The notes under the pieces are model-generated. The model made no database searches and had not been told where the DNA came from. It saw only the letters and a list, made by a program, of their open reading frames with translations. A program made the translations under genes and the position numbers. Source: Lytechinus pictus (taxonomy: Eukaryota > Echinodermata > Echinoidea > Temnopleuroida > Toxopneustidae). Taken from it: a DNA stretch of 64,000 nt. The stretch covers positions 61,465,920 through 61,529,919 of the forward strand of contig NC_087247.1 in assembly GCF_037042905.1 (NCBI RefSeq). Direction: 5' to 3'. How positions within the stretch are numbered: position 1 is the stretch's first letter; every line of letters begins with the position of its first letter. Positions 12,301 through 27,300 of this stretch are shown here, one piece after another.

Positions 12301-15300
12301 GTTGGACACTTTTGGACACTTTTGGCCTAAACTTAAGGTGGTTTTAAAGTATGCTTTGTGTAGGTTGAACATAGAGAAAAAGCAATAATGAATACAAGCT
12401 TCCATCAAAGTTTACTAGATTCCTACTGGTTCCCATGGTTTGACACCATGGTTAATGCAAATGAGCTCTCAGCTCAGGCCAAAGCAACAAACATAAGTTT
12501 TAGGATTATTGAACATTTTTTCACCAAAAACTGATGCTCGCATACAATATGTACCGAATAAAATTACATCCTGTGTGTTTTAACCAAAAATATAGATGGT
12601 AACATTACTGATAAACTTGGCTTGAATGAGATCCTACAATATTAAAAATAGCTCGAATTCTTTTGAAATGATTTTACACTTTTCCAATATCTCTGATGAA
12701 AGGTATCCTCATCAGTCATGCTATCAAATATCAAACTCCTGTCCATGGTGATTAACGATCCAGTGAAGCAGTGTTTTCCATATTTGCCCAGATTTATTAT
12801 TATTTGTTTTTCTTTTCATATTTATCAGCAGAACATTAATGAATATCTGTTTGATATCAAACATAATTACATAAAGAAGAGAAACAGAGAAGGGAATAAA
12901 AGAATTAGAGAGATTGTTGGCAAATAATAGGACATTGAGATGAATAGTATTTAGATTGTGAAGTTAAAACATTCCATTTAATTTGATTTTTGCATTTTCA
13001 TCATCTTCTTTTCCTGTTATATCATCTTCCATCCATCTATTTCTTATAAATTGTGTCTGATAGGTGGAGATGATCCAGATGGTCAAGTTCTTCTTATCAA
13101 TGCTGTGAAAGATGTGGCGTCTGCTCTGGGTGATCTTATCTCATCAACCAAGATGGCTGCTGGCAAGAGCAGTAATGACCCAGCAATGGAACCACTCAAG
13201 AACTCTGCTAAAGTAAGCTCATTCTCTACCTAATTATTTCAACTTTATATGAGGTTTTATAACCCTGTCACAGATAGCATATGGTTAGGATAAGGTGTCA
13301 TGAAGTACAGGGTAATTGTGACATGTTTTTTTTTTTTTTTTTTATGTTCGAATCCAAACCCGTTAGGTTGTTTAATCAGTAAGAATGAAGGATATTCCTT
13401 TTATATTGGATAATTGTATTTGGATTTGAATATACATGTACAATTACCGATTTGAGAAATTGACATACATGTAAAGCACTCTTATAGTACTCTTTCTTTG
13501 TTGTGATGTTTTGTGTTACATAGCTGATGGTAACAAATGTAACATCTTTGCTGAAGACTGTGAAGAGCGTTGAGGATGAAGCAACAAGGGGTACCAGAGC
13601 TCTTGAAGCAACCATTGATGCTATCGTACAAGAAGCTAGGGTGAGTATCAACTCTTCATGTATATCATCTATTTTATAATTGTTTTAAAATTCAATAATA
13701 AGTCAACATGATTATTGGTAAAGAAGAAAAAATGTGAAATTATATATGAATAAAGATTATAATGCAATAACCTCCTTCATTCTCTCTTCCCTATTGTGAT
13801 TGCAATCCATGATTTCTTCTCTTGGGGATAATTGTTCTTGAATGAGATGACGGAAGATATAGTGATATTTGTGAGTTGTTTGTCTTCCACAGTTTATCCA
13901 GTATCTAAAGCCTGTTTCTCTTGCTATGTTCATAGATACTTGACACCGCTCCACCATCAGACTCACTTGCCTCTCCAGAGCAACTTATCCGTAGTACCAA
14001 GCAAGTTACTCTGGCTACTGCCAAAGCTGTTGGAGCAGGTAACTCATGTCGGCAAGATGATGTCATCCAAGCATCTAATGTCTCCAGGCAGGCTGTCTTT
14101 GAAATGCTTGACACTTGCAGGGTAAGCTCATGATGGATAGATGGAAGATGCGGAAGGGGTCTGGTCATGACATGAACACAGGCACCTTTCTGAGTAAAGA
14201 AGAACAGTCATCTTCCTGAAACCCCTCTTTTATATGTGTATACTTATGAAACTGGTTGCTTCAGTTCATGTGTCTTTGAATTTCCATAATAAGTTTTCTC
14301 CACCCATTCCAGATATTAATTTCAAGACAAATATAAAATAGAAGTGCTCTAATAGTGTAAGAAATAGATAAGCTTTACTAAGACAGAAATATCAAGAAAT
14401 AGATAAGCTTTACTAAGACAGATATATCAACATGATTTCTATTTTCTATTAAAGTGTTATACCACTTAACCTTGTAAGGAATGTGTAGAGATTGTTATTA
14501 ATTGCAGAGGGCAGCACCTATTGCTGAGAATCCTGAGGTTAGGAACCGTACCTTAATGGCTGGTCACCAGTGTGCTGATGCATTCAGATGTCTTCTGGAA
14601 CAAGTTCATTCAGTAAGTCATGAGTAGGAGGCTACAGAATTTCACATGAAGTGAAAGATTGATAGATCTAATGAACTTAATAGCTTTGCCTTTTCGAATA
14701 TATTTATTATGCTTTCACCCCAGGCAATTTTACTGTAGTAATAAGTAAAGTATTATATTTTGTGTTTTTCTATGATAAGAAAGTTTAGAGAGTTATTATA
14801 ATCAGTAAATTTAGCAAATTCTTAGTATGTAAATCAAGGTTTGAAAATGGTGAAAGAATTGCTGATTTGATATAGAAAATTGATGATAATAAGCTTTTGT
14901 TTTAGTGTACAATTTGCAATGCAAAGTTAATTTGTGATCTACTTTTTTATTACATCACTAAAGAGGCAAATGATATGTGTTACTAGAAGTAAATGTTGAT
15001 GCTGATAGACTCAGCAAGTATTAATTAAAGCATAAAGTATGCATCATATTTTATTGCGATGTGATATGGCAGAGCGATGGTGTGTTTTATGACATATTTG
15101 TTGGTTTGGTTTTATTCATCATTGAAAATACATGAAATATAAACAAAATATACATTGCATGATCAAATGATTATATGTAACAATATCGATACATAACAAT
15201 GAATGTAATTCAAAATATAGAAATCATATCGTAAGGATAACCTGTTCAAGATTGGCTATGAATAGCCAATCTGTTCTTCCCTGGATCCCAAAATATTAAT

Positions 15301-18300
15301 AGATTAAATTAATATTACAATTTCTATGACATTTTCAATTTGATATAAAACATCATCTAACAATTTAAAAGTATGTGTGCATGAACATGCGGGTCACGGT
15401 TAGGGTTAGGGTTAGACATCTAGACAGTCCAAAACATGAAATCATCATTACATATTTTTTGTTATTTCTAGAATTTCTCTTTTATAAGTTGAAAAATTCT
15501 TTATGATACTATGAGGAATTGCTATACAATTTTTCACATCGAAATTAAAATTTACGTTTACAATTTTCAGTGTTAGGTTTAGGCAAGATAATTGGTTCCC
15601 TTTATGTTTATAGTATCTCAAAGTCTTAAATATTATTTTTTGTTTTGAATAAGCAGGTAACATACTGTATCATGGCATGATTGATATAAAAGACAATAAA
15701 GTGAAATTTTATGTTGGTGTAAAGTATTCCAGTCTAGAATATCATGAACTTCATGCACTGGCCTGTGCTCTGACAGTTATGACTTTAAAATGATCCTCTT
15801 TGTAGTTTTTGTAACATGCTCAGACAAGATCTGGTCGCTGGTATCCAGATGATGTCCACATATTAATGTGGCAAAATTTGTGATAGTATGAAAGTTGGAT
15901 GTTTATATTCCATTGGCATGCATTTTGTAAGGTGTGTAGGTGTTGCGCAATATCTTCAGACAAACTTCAAGGAAATAATCAATCTTTTATTCAGTGCTTT
16001 CCCTACCATCAACCCAACCCTCCTCTCCTCATAATTTACTTGCTTCAAACAGTCTATCCTTAACTTGAAAGCCCTATTAAAAGTTGTTTGTTAGAAGTCT
16101 TTTCCTTGAAGAACATAAGTTAATGTTAAACTACAGAAAGAACAGGAGAATGCACTAGCATCACATTACTGATAGAACTAATGGATTGTAATAGGTGTTT
16201 GTGGTTAGCCATCTTGTGTAAATACAAGAATTATATTAGTAATTTACATATGTAATAAACAAGCAAAGTGATGTAGTCAGACCATGTATCAAATAATTTA
16301 TTTCATTACGTTCTTGTGAACAGAACATTCAGAAGCCAATGCCAGACGGGAAACAGAGACTTGTTCAACATTCTAAGCGTGTAGCACATACAGTCAGTGA
16401 GCTTGTTCAACACGCAGAGCAACTCAAAGGTATGTTTTTCTTATTTCCATTTAGATGTTTTTTAATTGAACATGATTAAGGAGAATTTGATTAACATTCT
16501 CAGGCAAGTTTATATCAGTCATAATGTGCGTTCATTGATTTTAACAGGTATTTTTTGCTATTTAACGTCTTTGTGCTTGTGACGGCTTGTCCGATGTTCA
16601 TAAATTTTTACCAAAATATTTGTGAAGCTTCAAATATACATTATGCAATGGCTTGTTATGTTAGAGTGGCTTTGTGAGAATTGCAAGTAATTTATTAAGA
16701 GGGGGTGGCAATTTAATCCCTTGATTTAGGAATTAAGTCCAGTATTTCTCCAACATGCTACAAGAGAATGATTACTCTATCTTGTGTATGCCCTAGTAAA
16801 GGACATTATTCATAGTTGATTTTATACTATCGCAAACATTTAAGTTCATAGGATATTAAAGCAAGCAACAGATAAAGCATATTATTGACATAAAATATCA
16901 TTTGAAGTGCAATATTAACATTCAGTATACAGCTCATATCTGAGAAGTGGTTATGTAAAATGCTATTCTGTACATAAAAGAAAGAGGATGCATAGAAAAA
17001 TATTTGCATTTTTTTTTAACCTTGAAGCTTTATCCAACTATACTGTGCATGTGATTAGCACTTGGCACTGCAACATTCTTGAAAGAATGAAAAAAAATGT
17101 TCCGATTTGCTGTGACCAGTGAAAACACTTTTAATGTATGCATCAACTAGATTTGCCCACACCGTGATGATGTCTGTCCAAGCCAATAACATTGTGTGCT
17201 TATTGTACACACAAAGAGCATTGCCTTTCACAGCAGACGCAATGTACTGGACATGTTTCCACATGAATATAGAGTTGTTGAAGATGGCACCCATTTGACT
17301 TTGTTTGGATAGGTGCTGATTGGGTAAACCCTGATGATCCTAATGTAATTGCTGAGAATGAACTCCTTAGTGCTGCCAATGCCATTGAAGCTGCTGCAAA
17401 GAAACTATCCCAGTTGAAACCACGTAAAGGTGCTAGGGTAAGTTGTCCATTATTGTTCATCCATAAACTCCCAAACTCACCCACTCTAATACTTGTGTAA
17501 TTGGTATGAGAGGTTTTGTATTGATCATATTTCATTCTTTTACTTATGGATGTTCTCTGTGTTATATTAACTGATTTTTCGCCGCACAAATTCAATGCTT
17601 AGGATTGATGTATTGATAATGTATGTTTGTCTTTTGTTTGATTGATGAGTCCATGTTGATTTTGGGATAATGCTGCATTGTCAATTTCCCCCCCATTTAG
17701 CATGACATTGTAGAGAACTATATATTTAGAGTTGATATTATTCAGACAACCAATATTGCTGAAATTATGATAATTGTGTTGAGAACTAAAGATGTACAAC
17801 CCATTCAGATTTGCTGAAGAAATTCAGAGATTAAGATTCCCTTTCCAGTAGTAATTTCCCCCTGTCATTCGTAAAGTGGGAACTTAAAAAGAATTTCCAT
17901 TCAGATTTACAAATCTTGTTGATTGTAGTAGTTTTGTTTACTGTATTGATGCTTTCCCAAAGTTAAAAAATACTCATTTACCAGCTGAGATGCACATGTA
18001 TCACAAGTATGGGAGTTTTGGGATGAGTTCTAGCATAGAAGTCCTTTATTAAGACAAATAGCAATCTGCAGATAGAATACATACATTATAATTTTGATTT
18101 ATTTTTTATTTTTATGAAATGACTGTTTTGTGTATAGAATGTACTTATAACAATTTGTGTCAAGACCATAATTAGATATTAATGTCAAATTTTATGGGAA
18201 TTACTCTCTGATTACTATACTTATCTCATTGACACAAAATATGAGCTCTGGTTTAATTCAAGGTTAAGCCATGGTCTAAGTTTGTGCTAAAATTATTGGA

Positions 18301-21300
18301 AATGAACAATGTAAAAACTGGAATATACAGTCTGACACTTTTTCACTGGCCCCTTTCTGACAATTTATAATGATGAAGAAAACGATTATATTCATCATTC
18401 CTTGGCATTACATTGGAGAGCAAAGATATAATTGTGATTGTGTGAATGTGTATTCTTGAGATAAGATCGCATTTAATGTAATAGAAGTATTAGCATAGAC
18501 AATTATAAGTTTGTTTTTTTCATTTTCCTATTTGAAACATAGAATTAACCAGTGTTAATTCTACAAGCATACACAGTTAGAGTTGTCAAATAGATTGCCA
18601 CCTGTTTATATAACAGTAACTATTGAAATATGAATATGAACAAGGAGGATACTTTGAAAATAAATCATCAATATCAGTTACTATAATCATCATGCTTTCT
18701 TTTACTTGTTGATGTTGATATGGAAACAAGTGAAAATGGGTTCTAACTATTGAATTTGCATGAACTGTAACCATAAACCCCAACCGGTGTGCATAGTTCT
18801 TATCTGAATTCCTCTACTCTGCCATATTTCCTTCCCAATTGCTCTTTAAGACTGACTGGAAGTAGTCTACATATGACTCATGTTTCTCAATGTACTCTGA
18901 AAGAAGATTGAATATATTGTATGTTAAATGCCACCTGTGTTTTGTAATAACCAGACAGGCATAATCCCTGTTGTAGCCTACAGGAGACAGTATCTTCCCC
19001 TAGGAATTAAAAAAAAAAAATTATCCCTAGATGCACTAGGTTATGTTTCTAAATCATTTGTACAAAACAATATATATCTAGATACTTTCTTAGCAACTTG
19101 ACTGGCTGGAATCCTTTTTACTGATATTCAAGTTTCTTCATTTTACAAGAATCCACAGTTAACAGAGAAAAGATAATTCTATATCATTTAAAAAAAAGGC
19201 TAGATGTAACATGACTAAACAAATAATGTGATCACATTGGTGATGCAACTTGTTTTTCTCCCTGATAATTATGAATGGATTCTATCAGGTAAAGTTGATG
19301 CTTATTGAATTATTATTGTATACCTTTAATAGTGCTCACCTGTGCCACTTGTTAGTTGTACCTGAATTTATCCTTGCCAAAACACAGCCTCATTCTCAGA
19401 ATAAATATGGGGAATGCTTCGGCAAATCCATTATATTTTGATTATTTCAAAAAAATTTAAGCAGGAAAATTTGTATTAAGTCACATCTAACTAAATATGA
19501 ATATCATGAATTTCATTCTGAATTGTATTCAAAATCTAAGTTATTCACCAAAGGGTATTTACTTAAAGGGATGGTCCGGGCTGAAAATATTTATATATAA
19601 ATAAATAGTGTAAAATTCACTGAGCAAATGCTGAAAATTTCATCAAAATCGGATAACAAATAACGAAGTTATTGAATTTTAAAGTTTATCAATATTTTGT
19701 GGAATCAGTTATATGCACATCATCATGAATATTCATTAGGTGGGCTGATGATGTCACATCTCCACTTTCCTTTTTCTTATGTTATTACATCAAACTGTAA
19801 ATGTTTCATTTTTTCATACATGTGTAAATGATGTGTCTCCATTATGATGAAATAAGTTGCAGCAATAAATAACAAATGCACTTAATCAATTGTCAATCCA
19901 ATGGTTTTGGTTCTTGGTAGAAATTTTTTGAATAAACCTAATTTCATATGATAAAATACAAAAGAACAAGTGGGGATATGACATCATCAGCCAACCTAAT
20001 GAATATTCATAAAGACATGCCTAGAACTGTTTCACCGGAATAATGCAAATCTTTAAAATTCAATAACTTCGTTATTTGTTATCCGATATTGATCAAATTT
20101 TCAGCATTTTGCTTTGTGAATTTTACTCTATTTATTGAGATATAAATATCTCCAGCCTGGACCATCCCTTTAAGAGTATTTCATAAAGGTGATACACATG
20201 ACTTTGCATACAATTAGTAAAATATCTAAACCTAATTTTCTCCTTGTTGGTTCAAACAAAGTGGGCTTAAATTTTATATAACCCTTTGACTATTGCATTC
20301 ATATACTAGAAGGATTCCAATTAACCTATGATTTCAGATTTATCTCATGGGAATCAACATGTTCTGTAAAGTCATATATGAATATAAACAGCCTTATAAA
20401 GCACATCAGGGGGGTGTTTATCAAAGATTTAATGACTTAGAGTCGCACTTAAATGCCGACAAGTACATGATATGCAACGCGCAGTCTTATTGATCAATGC
20501 GCAGTAGTGCACGTCCTCTTCACATTTTATGACCAATGCGGTCATGCCTTTTATACCGCACGCAACCAGACATTTAAGTGTGACTCTGAATACTTAAAAA
20601 TCTTTGTGAAACACCCCCCTGTTTCTGTTTGTACACGTACAGCTGTGGTTATTTTTTGAAATGTTGGTAACTGTGCAGCACTGTTTCCTCCTTCAAGAAT
20701 TTTCTTTCTAATTAATTTCCATCATTCAATTTCTTTTTTTTTTTAGCAATGTTTGAAGATATGTGACTTGGGAGGTTGTAAAATGATCATCATGTGTACA
20801 GAATGTGAGGGGATTTTTTTTCAGAGAATAGATAATTATGGCAATAACTACCTTGAGCTCTCTGCAGACATACATGTTGCTTCATAATATTCACAGTTAT
20901 TATAATTAAACATGAAACAGGATAAATTGATGAAATTATCCAGATAAATGTACACGAGCATTAAATACAATAATGAACCAAACAGTAGAGATACAGGTCT
21001 GAATTAATCTCCATTCAAACTTTTATTGTTAGATGTTATCTGTTATATAATTGCTTGTGTTGCTCTTTAACACATATTCACTCATTGCTTATTTGTTTGT
21101 CTGTATTTCTGTCTGTGGCTTATTTCATTCCCCTCACCATCATCTCTTGGTACATATCATCCTTTGTATTGTCACATGAAACACAGTATGGTGCATCTGA
21201 GGGAACCCCTATGTGGAATAAAGTCTTACGAGGAGAGGACTTGTCATTTGTATGTACACATCACTCAGGCATGCTCAGTCTCCTAAGAATCCACACTTAA

Positions 21301-24300
21301 CTCTCCCCCAGACTCTTGACATATTGCCCTTACCACACACAAAACCCTTGTCCATCTAAATCCGTGCCATACACCCAAATCCGTACCCCCACCACACAGT
21401 CTGAACCTGTTATTCATCACTAAAGATAGTGGGGTCATTCCATGCCAATTCACCCAGTGAATGTGCAATTTTGCACCCGACCCTCTTAGAATTCGTTGTA
21501 ATTTGGTATACATAAAATTCCCCATGGCCCCAAGCACAAAACAAAAAAATTATTCCAATCGGTCCGTCGGTTCTCGCGCTACAGCCCGCCCTTTTCTCCT
21601 TGTTTTGACAAAAATGGGCGTGACCTTCAACTTTCAATGGCCATTGCGTCGTAACGTGTTGACCAATTTTCACGAAACTGGTACCATTCAAAAGGAAATT
21701 CAGAGAGGACTCCAAAACATGCATAAAAAAATGTATTGGAGCGATTTATAAGGTCATGACCTTTGACCTTTACTTTGACCTTGAGTTTGACCCCCGGACA
21801 AATAATTTTTTTACTTGATTTTCGTGTATGTTAGTTATTAGTATGATATTGACAAAATATGTTAAAACCAATGATGATATTTTATTTCTTCACCTATTAA
21901 AACTCTTCCAAAGATACCAATTATCTGATCTGAAATTTCACACCAGTCCCACATACTGATATTCATGTTAGTAAAGTGTTTACCAGTCCCATGATATATG
22001 ATTTCTTCCAAACTTAAGTTACAGTATGCAAACAGATGAAAAGAAATTAAGCTTATCAGTTGATAAATGAAACATTAAACATTTATGTTTAATGAAAATT
22101 GGTCAACACATGAAAATTGGTCAACAAGTTACGACGCAATGGCCATTGAAAGTTGAAGGTCACGCCCGTTTTTGTCAAAACAAGGAGAAAAGGGCGGGCC
22201 GTAGCACGAGGACCGATTGGACTAATTTTTTTTGTTTTGTGCGTGGGCCATGGTGAATTTTATGTGTACCAATTTACAACAAAAACTGAGAGGGTCGGGT
22301 GCAACCACTGGGTGAATCCAGATGGAATGACCCAGTGTCTCTATCACAATTACCACATATTTGACTTTCCCAGTTTCACCTGACTAATATACAATCATCC
22401 CTTACTCAGGTTGTCACACTTTAGCCCCTGCCACACCTTAGCTCTGCCCAATTTCTACTTTACCCTCGTTTTCATCTCTGTATAGCTTTATCTCCTGCTT
22501 TGTATCAGAACCCGTAATAGCTTTTGATATTCCCTGTCTGTGATTGACTATGAATAATCAGGAAGCAATGATTACATTTTCCACTACTATATCTGCTTTT
22601 ATCTCTCAAGGCAAACAAAATTATTAAAAACTAGTTATATGATTTAGGTATTATATGGAGATGACATCACCACCTGCATTAATGGAACCAGTCTAACAAT
22701 AGGATGCTCCTAATAATATGTTTTATTCACTCAAAATCAATATCTAACTCATCAAATGAATAGATAAACATGCTGGTTATCCATTAATTCAAATCAAGGG
22801 CAGCATCCAAATAGTTAGATCAATTTTCATATTGCTTATTCAGATATGTCCTTGTAGTTTCCATTATATAGTGTTATTGGATAGGGTTGAATTCCAAAAA
22901 AAGCTATTAAAGTGGACTCATCCTAGAAACATACTTCTCTATAAATCATTACAAAAAAAATATTGTCTATGTAGACTGTCTCGCTTTATAGATAAATGCA
23001 ACCCATATGAACATTTTTCTTGAAAGCAAAAAGAAAATGAGATAAGCAGATAGGTAAAAGTTCCAATAATATAATATCTGACAAATTATAAGGATGTTTT
23101 GAATTTCAAAATTCATTAAAAAGCTCATTTGAAGATTGGCGGAATGATGGTTTGAATATGCACTGCACACACATACACTCACAAATACTTGGCAAAAAAA
23201 GTGTAGAACTCACCTCTTGTGGCTGTTGGATGTTTTTACCTTCAAAACTATAACTACTGTATGAATTTGAGATTGCCTAATGACATTTTCAGTTAGTCCC
23301 TCAAAGCATTCATTATGATGCATAATATCAAATAACTAACACTTTAGTTTGCAAACCAGTGCCCATTGTTCCCATTTTGATTAATTGTAACATAAACAGA
23401 CATGTAAAGCAAACCTCTTTGATTTTTAACCATCTAAAGTTGTCTTAACCCTTAACAAGTGAATGATAATAAGCCTTCGTGTTGTGCCTGTCAATTTGCC
23501 TGATCATTTCAAATTTACCTTTTTCTTATTTGATTACTTTTTACATGGCAACTTTTTGTGTGTTGTTATTATGAGTACCTGTCTGTATCTTGATTTGTAC
23601 TGAAATACCAAATAAAAATCCTCTACAAAATTCACAAAAACAAATAACACAAGAGGTGTTCATTTTCAATTGAACATGAAGAACAAAATGAATATATCTG
23701 CATATTTCAAGATTTATTTAGAGAACTTGCATTCATGACATGTAAGTCTATAATCAAGTAAAATGGCATGTATAATCCTACTTTTTGTAATTTACAGAAG
23801 ACTGAATGTATGCTACAATGTTCCAATGACAATAGTACCATTTACTAAGTATGGGGTGATTATTTTAGTGTTTATCAGTTGTTTTTATAAATGAAAAAGA
23901 AATGGCAGAAAAATGGTTTTTATGCAAGAGCTATGGGCTTTATCATCAATTTAAGGAATTAAATTTTGTCCTAACGATGTTATTGCTTATCTCCTGTGTT
24001 GATAGAAACTTTTTGCCAAGTCTCAACTGAACCTCGATAGCTGCCCTTCCCTTGCAATACAATAATCCCTATTTTTCCCCCAGTACTGATGCACGTGATG
24101 AAAAGTGCTCCCCCTTTTGCCCCGACATAGAATCACTTTGTCCTAGTGTGTTATGGAAAGTAGGCGCGATCCAATCATTTAATTTGGGTATAATCTTGCA
24201 GATCATGTGTTGCTATTTCAGGATTGGCAATGGGTTTAGTGTAGGTGTTTGTGATTGTATTGGATCCTATGTTATAATACAGGACTAAGTGAAAATGAGG

Positions 24301-27300
24301 ATTTTTGTAAGTACTTTACTTTTCCAACCTATTTTTTTAATTGTAGGGTTTATTTTTTATCTTTGTATAAATGGACAGACCATTTATAATATTATATGTA
24401 CATAATTATATGTTGTTATTTTCAATTGTTACGGGCCAACTCACTTCCAAATGAAATACTTTTTATTGAATGAGTAGGTGTTCAAGTGCATGGAAATTTA
24501 CTTTTTGTGTGAACTGATGATCTGAATTGGGAGGTAGGAGACCATTGACATGTTTTAAGTAATATTAATGAAGATGACAATAAGAGGGGGTTCTATGTAA
24601 TTATACAGCAATGTATAGCTGCCAGTGTAGCACCCTATCATTAAAATATTGATTCTTATATGGTACACACCAACCTCACATGGGTGAAGGGAGGCAAACA
24701 AAGAGTGTCACTCATCACTGGATTCAAACTCTCTGCTTTTGATAGAACTGGACCATCCTACATCAAAGCTATAACATTTATCAGTCACTTTGTTCAAAAG
24801 GTTGCAGTGGAATGTTGAATTGCATGTTTTCGGGAATTGACAGTTGTGCTCATTATTTCCAAATTCATTGAGAATCATGCAAATAGCATGCATAGAAATT
24901 ATGATGAGTGTAATATTTCCCATTTCAGGGTGTAAATTTCATTCAACCATTTGGATTCATGAGGTTGATATTGAGCCTGGAATTTCTGAAAGGGATTTAC
25001 TTGAAATGAACTTCCTTTAGATTGCATGCTCATCCACCACTTGTGAAATTATGGATGATATTACCATTTATACAGCACTATACTGCCACAAAAATCATAG
25101 TAAAGCAGTTATTGAAGGACAGGGTATTGTACCAAAGTGGAATTTCTTGGGGCCATCAAATTTGTGAGAGGCTAATAAAACAAGTTTGAAATAACCTTGC
25201 CTGAAAAAAAAATTGCTTTGATTTGTGCAACTATTGGACTTCTGGGATGATATTTCTTACTTTGGAATCTATTAAGTACATTCAAAATTATCTGTTTGTC
25301 TTTTAATTTAAAAGACATACTAGTTTACTACCATTTCCAAAAAAGAAAAAAATCATGAATATTTCAGTTCGATTTACCAAAGAAATTAAGTAATTTTGTA
25401 GAAAAAATAATGGGCTTGGTTTAAAGGATTTGGATTTAACAATTTTATAGTGATCAATATACCTTACACATAACCATACTATTAAAATTGTAGGAGTGAA
25501 TAATGTATAGTCAGTGATTTTACGAACCGGCTCAAACCTAATTTTCTGTCAAATTTTCAAAATGTATTTTTTTGCACATTCTGAAAGCCAGTGATTCACT
25601 CTATTGATATGCCAAATTTCAGATAAAAATTTGTATTATTTAGAGAATAAGAGTATATTTATTTTTTTTACGAACCGGCTCAACCCCCTCCTTTGATTTT
25701 ACAAACAGGCTTAAACCATACTTTGTGTACTATAAATTCTCTGGAATGGCGCGCTAGATGCTGCGTGTGTGCTGTGCACATGTGGTTTGCGCAGGGTTTG
25801 AGCCCGTGAAAATACAAGCGCATCTCATTAATGATTTTACGAACTGGCTCAAACCGTGGTTTGTGATGCTAAAAATCAGTGTGCATGGTACGCGTGATTT
25901 ACGAACTGGCTCAAACCCCCGTTTGGGGGAAAAATTAGCAGCTTCTAAAATGCATACTGCACTTTTTATCAAATATTGAGAGAATGAATATGAATGAATT
26001 CTGCATATTATAAAAGAATAGAATGTATGCTTGAAATTGGTATGAATAATTGATCTGGTTTCTTTCAAGGCGTGAAGTTATGAGGGTCTGAAAAACATCC
26101 AAACTTTGAATGCGATTATCTTGAAATCATGTTTTGGAGACCAGCCGAGGTTTGAGCCAGTTCGTAAAAAATCACTGACGATATGACAGATTATAATCCT
26201 ATCCCTGTGGATATATCAGTGATCTGACGAGTAAGTAAAATCAAACTAAAACCAAGTCACATTCAAAGTCGATGGAGAAGATCTTTTATTATAATAATTT
26301 TGAGCAGTACTATCTTTCCAACAATCAAAATTCAAGATTAAACTTAATTGCACAAATATAAAAAGCTCTAGTCCTGAGAAATTTACTCCATCAAAGAAGC
26401 ACAATTTATAATTAGTATAATAGAGTATTTTTAAATTATTGTGATACCCTTTTGTTTGTTCAAGGTCTATAGATTAATTTCATACTGATAGATATCTGTA
26501 TCCTAAATTAAATTTAGATTACAACAAGTGAAACATTAATGGAAATAAAAATGCAAACAATAGATTTTAAACATGGAAAACTTGTGGAGGAGTCTTTTTT
26601 AGAGGAAAAAATGTTTAGACCAAGGTATGAAAGGGTATAATTTTATGATTGAGAAACTCTCTTTAAGTAAGATTTCAGAAAGTTAATTCTCCCACACCTT
26701 AGAGCATGATCAATTTGCAATGCCTATTCCTCAATAGTTCAATTTCTAAAAATGCTATATGATTTTCATTCCTTTTGCTCTAAGTTGTAGTTAACCATGT
26801 AGTTTAGTTCAGACACCCATTTTCTTCATTTGCTGATCTTCATGCATGCTCCTGGTCTTAAAACTTGAGTATACGCATGTACTTCAGGGGTTTTCTTTCT
26901 CAATGATCTCTTTTTCTTCTATTCTTTTTTTTGGTAAATGTAACTTGCTCATCTCTTACCTTTTCTTTCATTGTTTACATATTTCTCTCTATTTCAGTTT
27001 TCTCTTGCTCTATCCATGTACCTCTCCTTACTCCTGCACCTTCTAGAATCTTTGAATATTTTCTTGAATCTCTGTTCACTTTGACAGTTTTCCACCCAAC
27101 TAATATCCTCTACTTCTCTTTGTCTTTTTCTCTCTTTATTCCCTTTCTATCACTGTCATTGTTCCTTCACGTTTCTTATCCTTTCTTATCATCCTGTCTC
27201 ATCATCCCTTCCGTACATGTACAAAACTTTTTGAAAGCTCTTTCCCAGTTGGGCAAGCACATTTCAAAAGTTTACTTTGTCCTTCAAACATATTAAAACT

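Noticed and set aside
13330..13360. TTCGAATCC-like B box suggesting a tRNA
   Set aside because: No A box, no cloverleaf and no acceptor stem; it lies inside a short talin intron.
21283..22383. Several ORFs of 76-104 codons on both strands
   Set aside because: They lie in the two arms of a foldback element and mirror each other.
25754..26068. 104-codon minus-strand and 73-codon plus-strand ORFs
   Set aside because: They fall in an inverted-end repeat element with internal motif copies, with no coding features.
26846..27296. ORFs of 66 and 121 codons rich in Ser, Leu and Phe
   Set aside because: They come from a pyrimidine-rich intronic stretch with no splice sites in phase and no domain.
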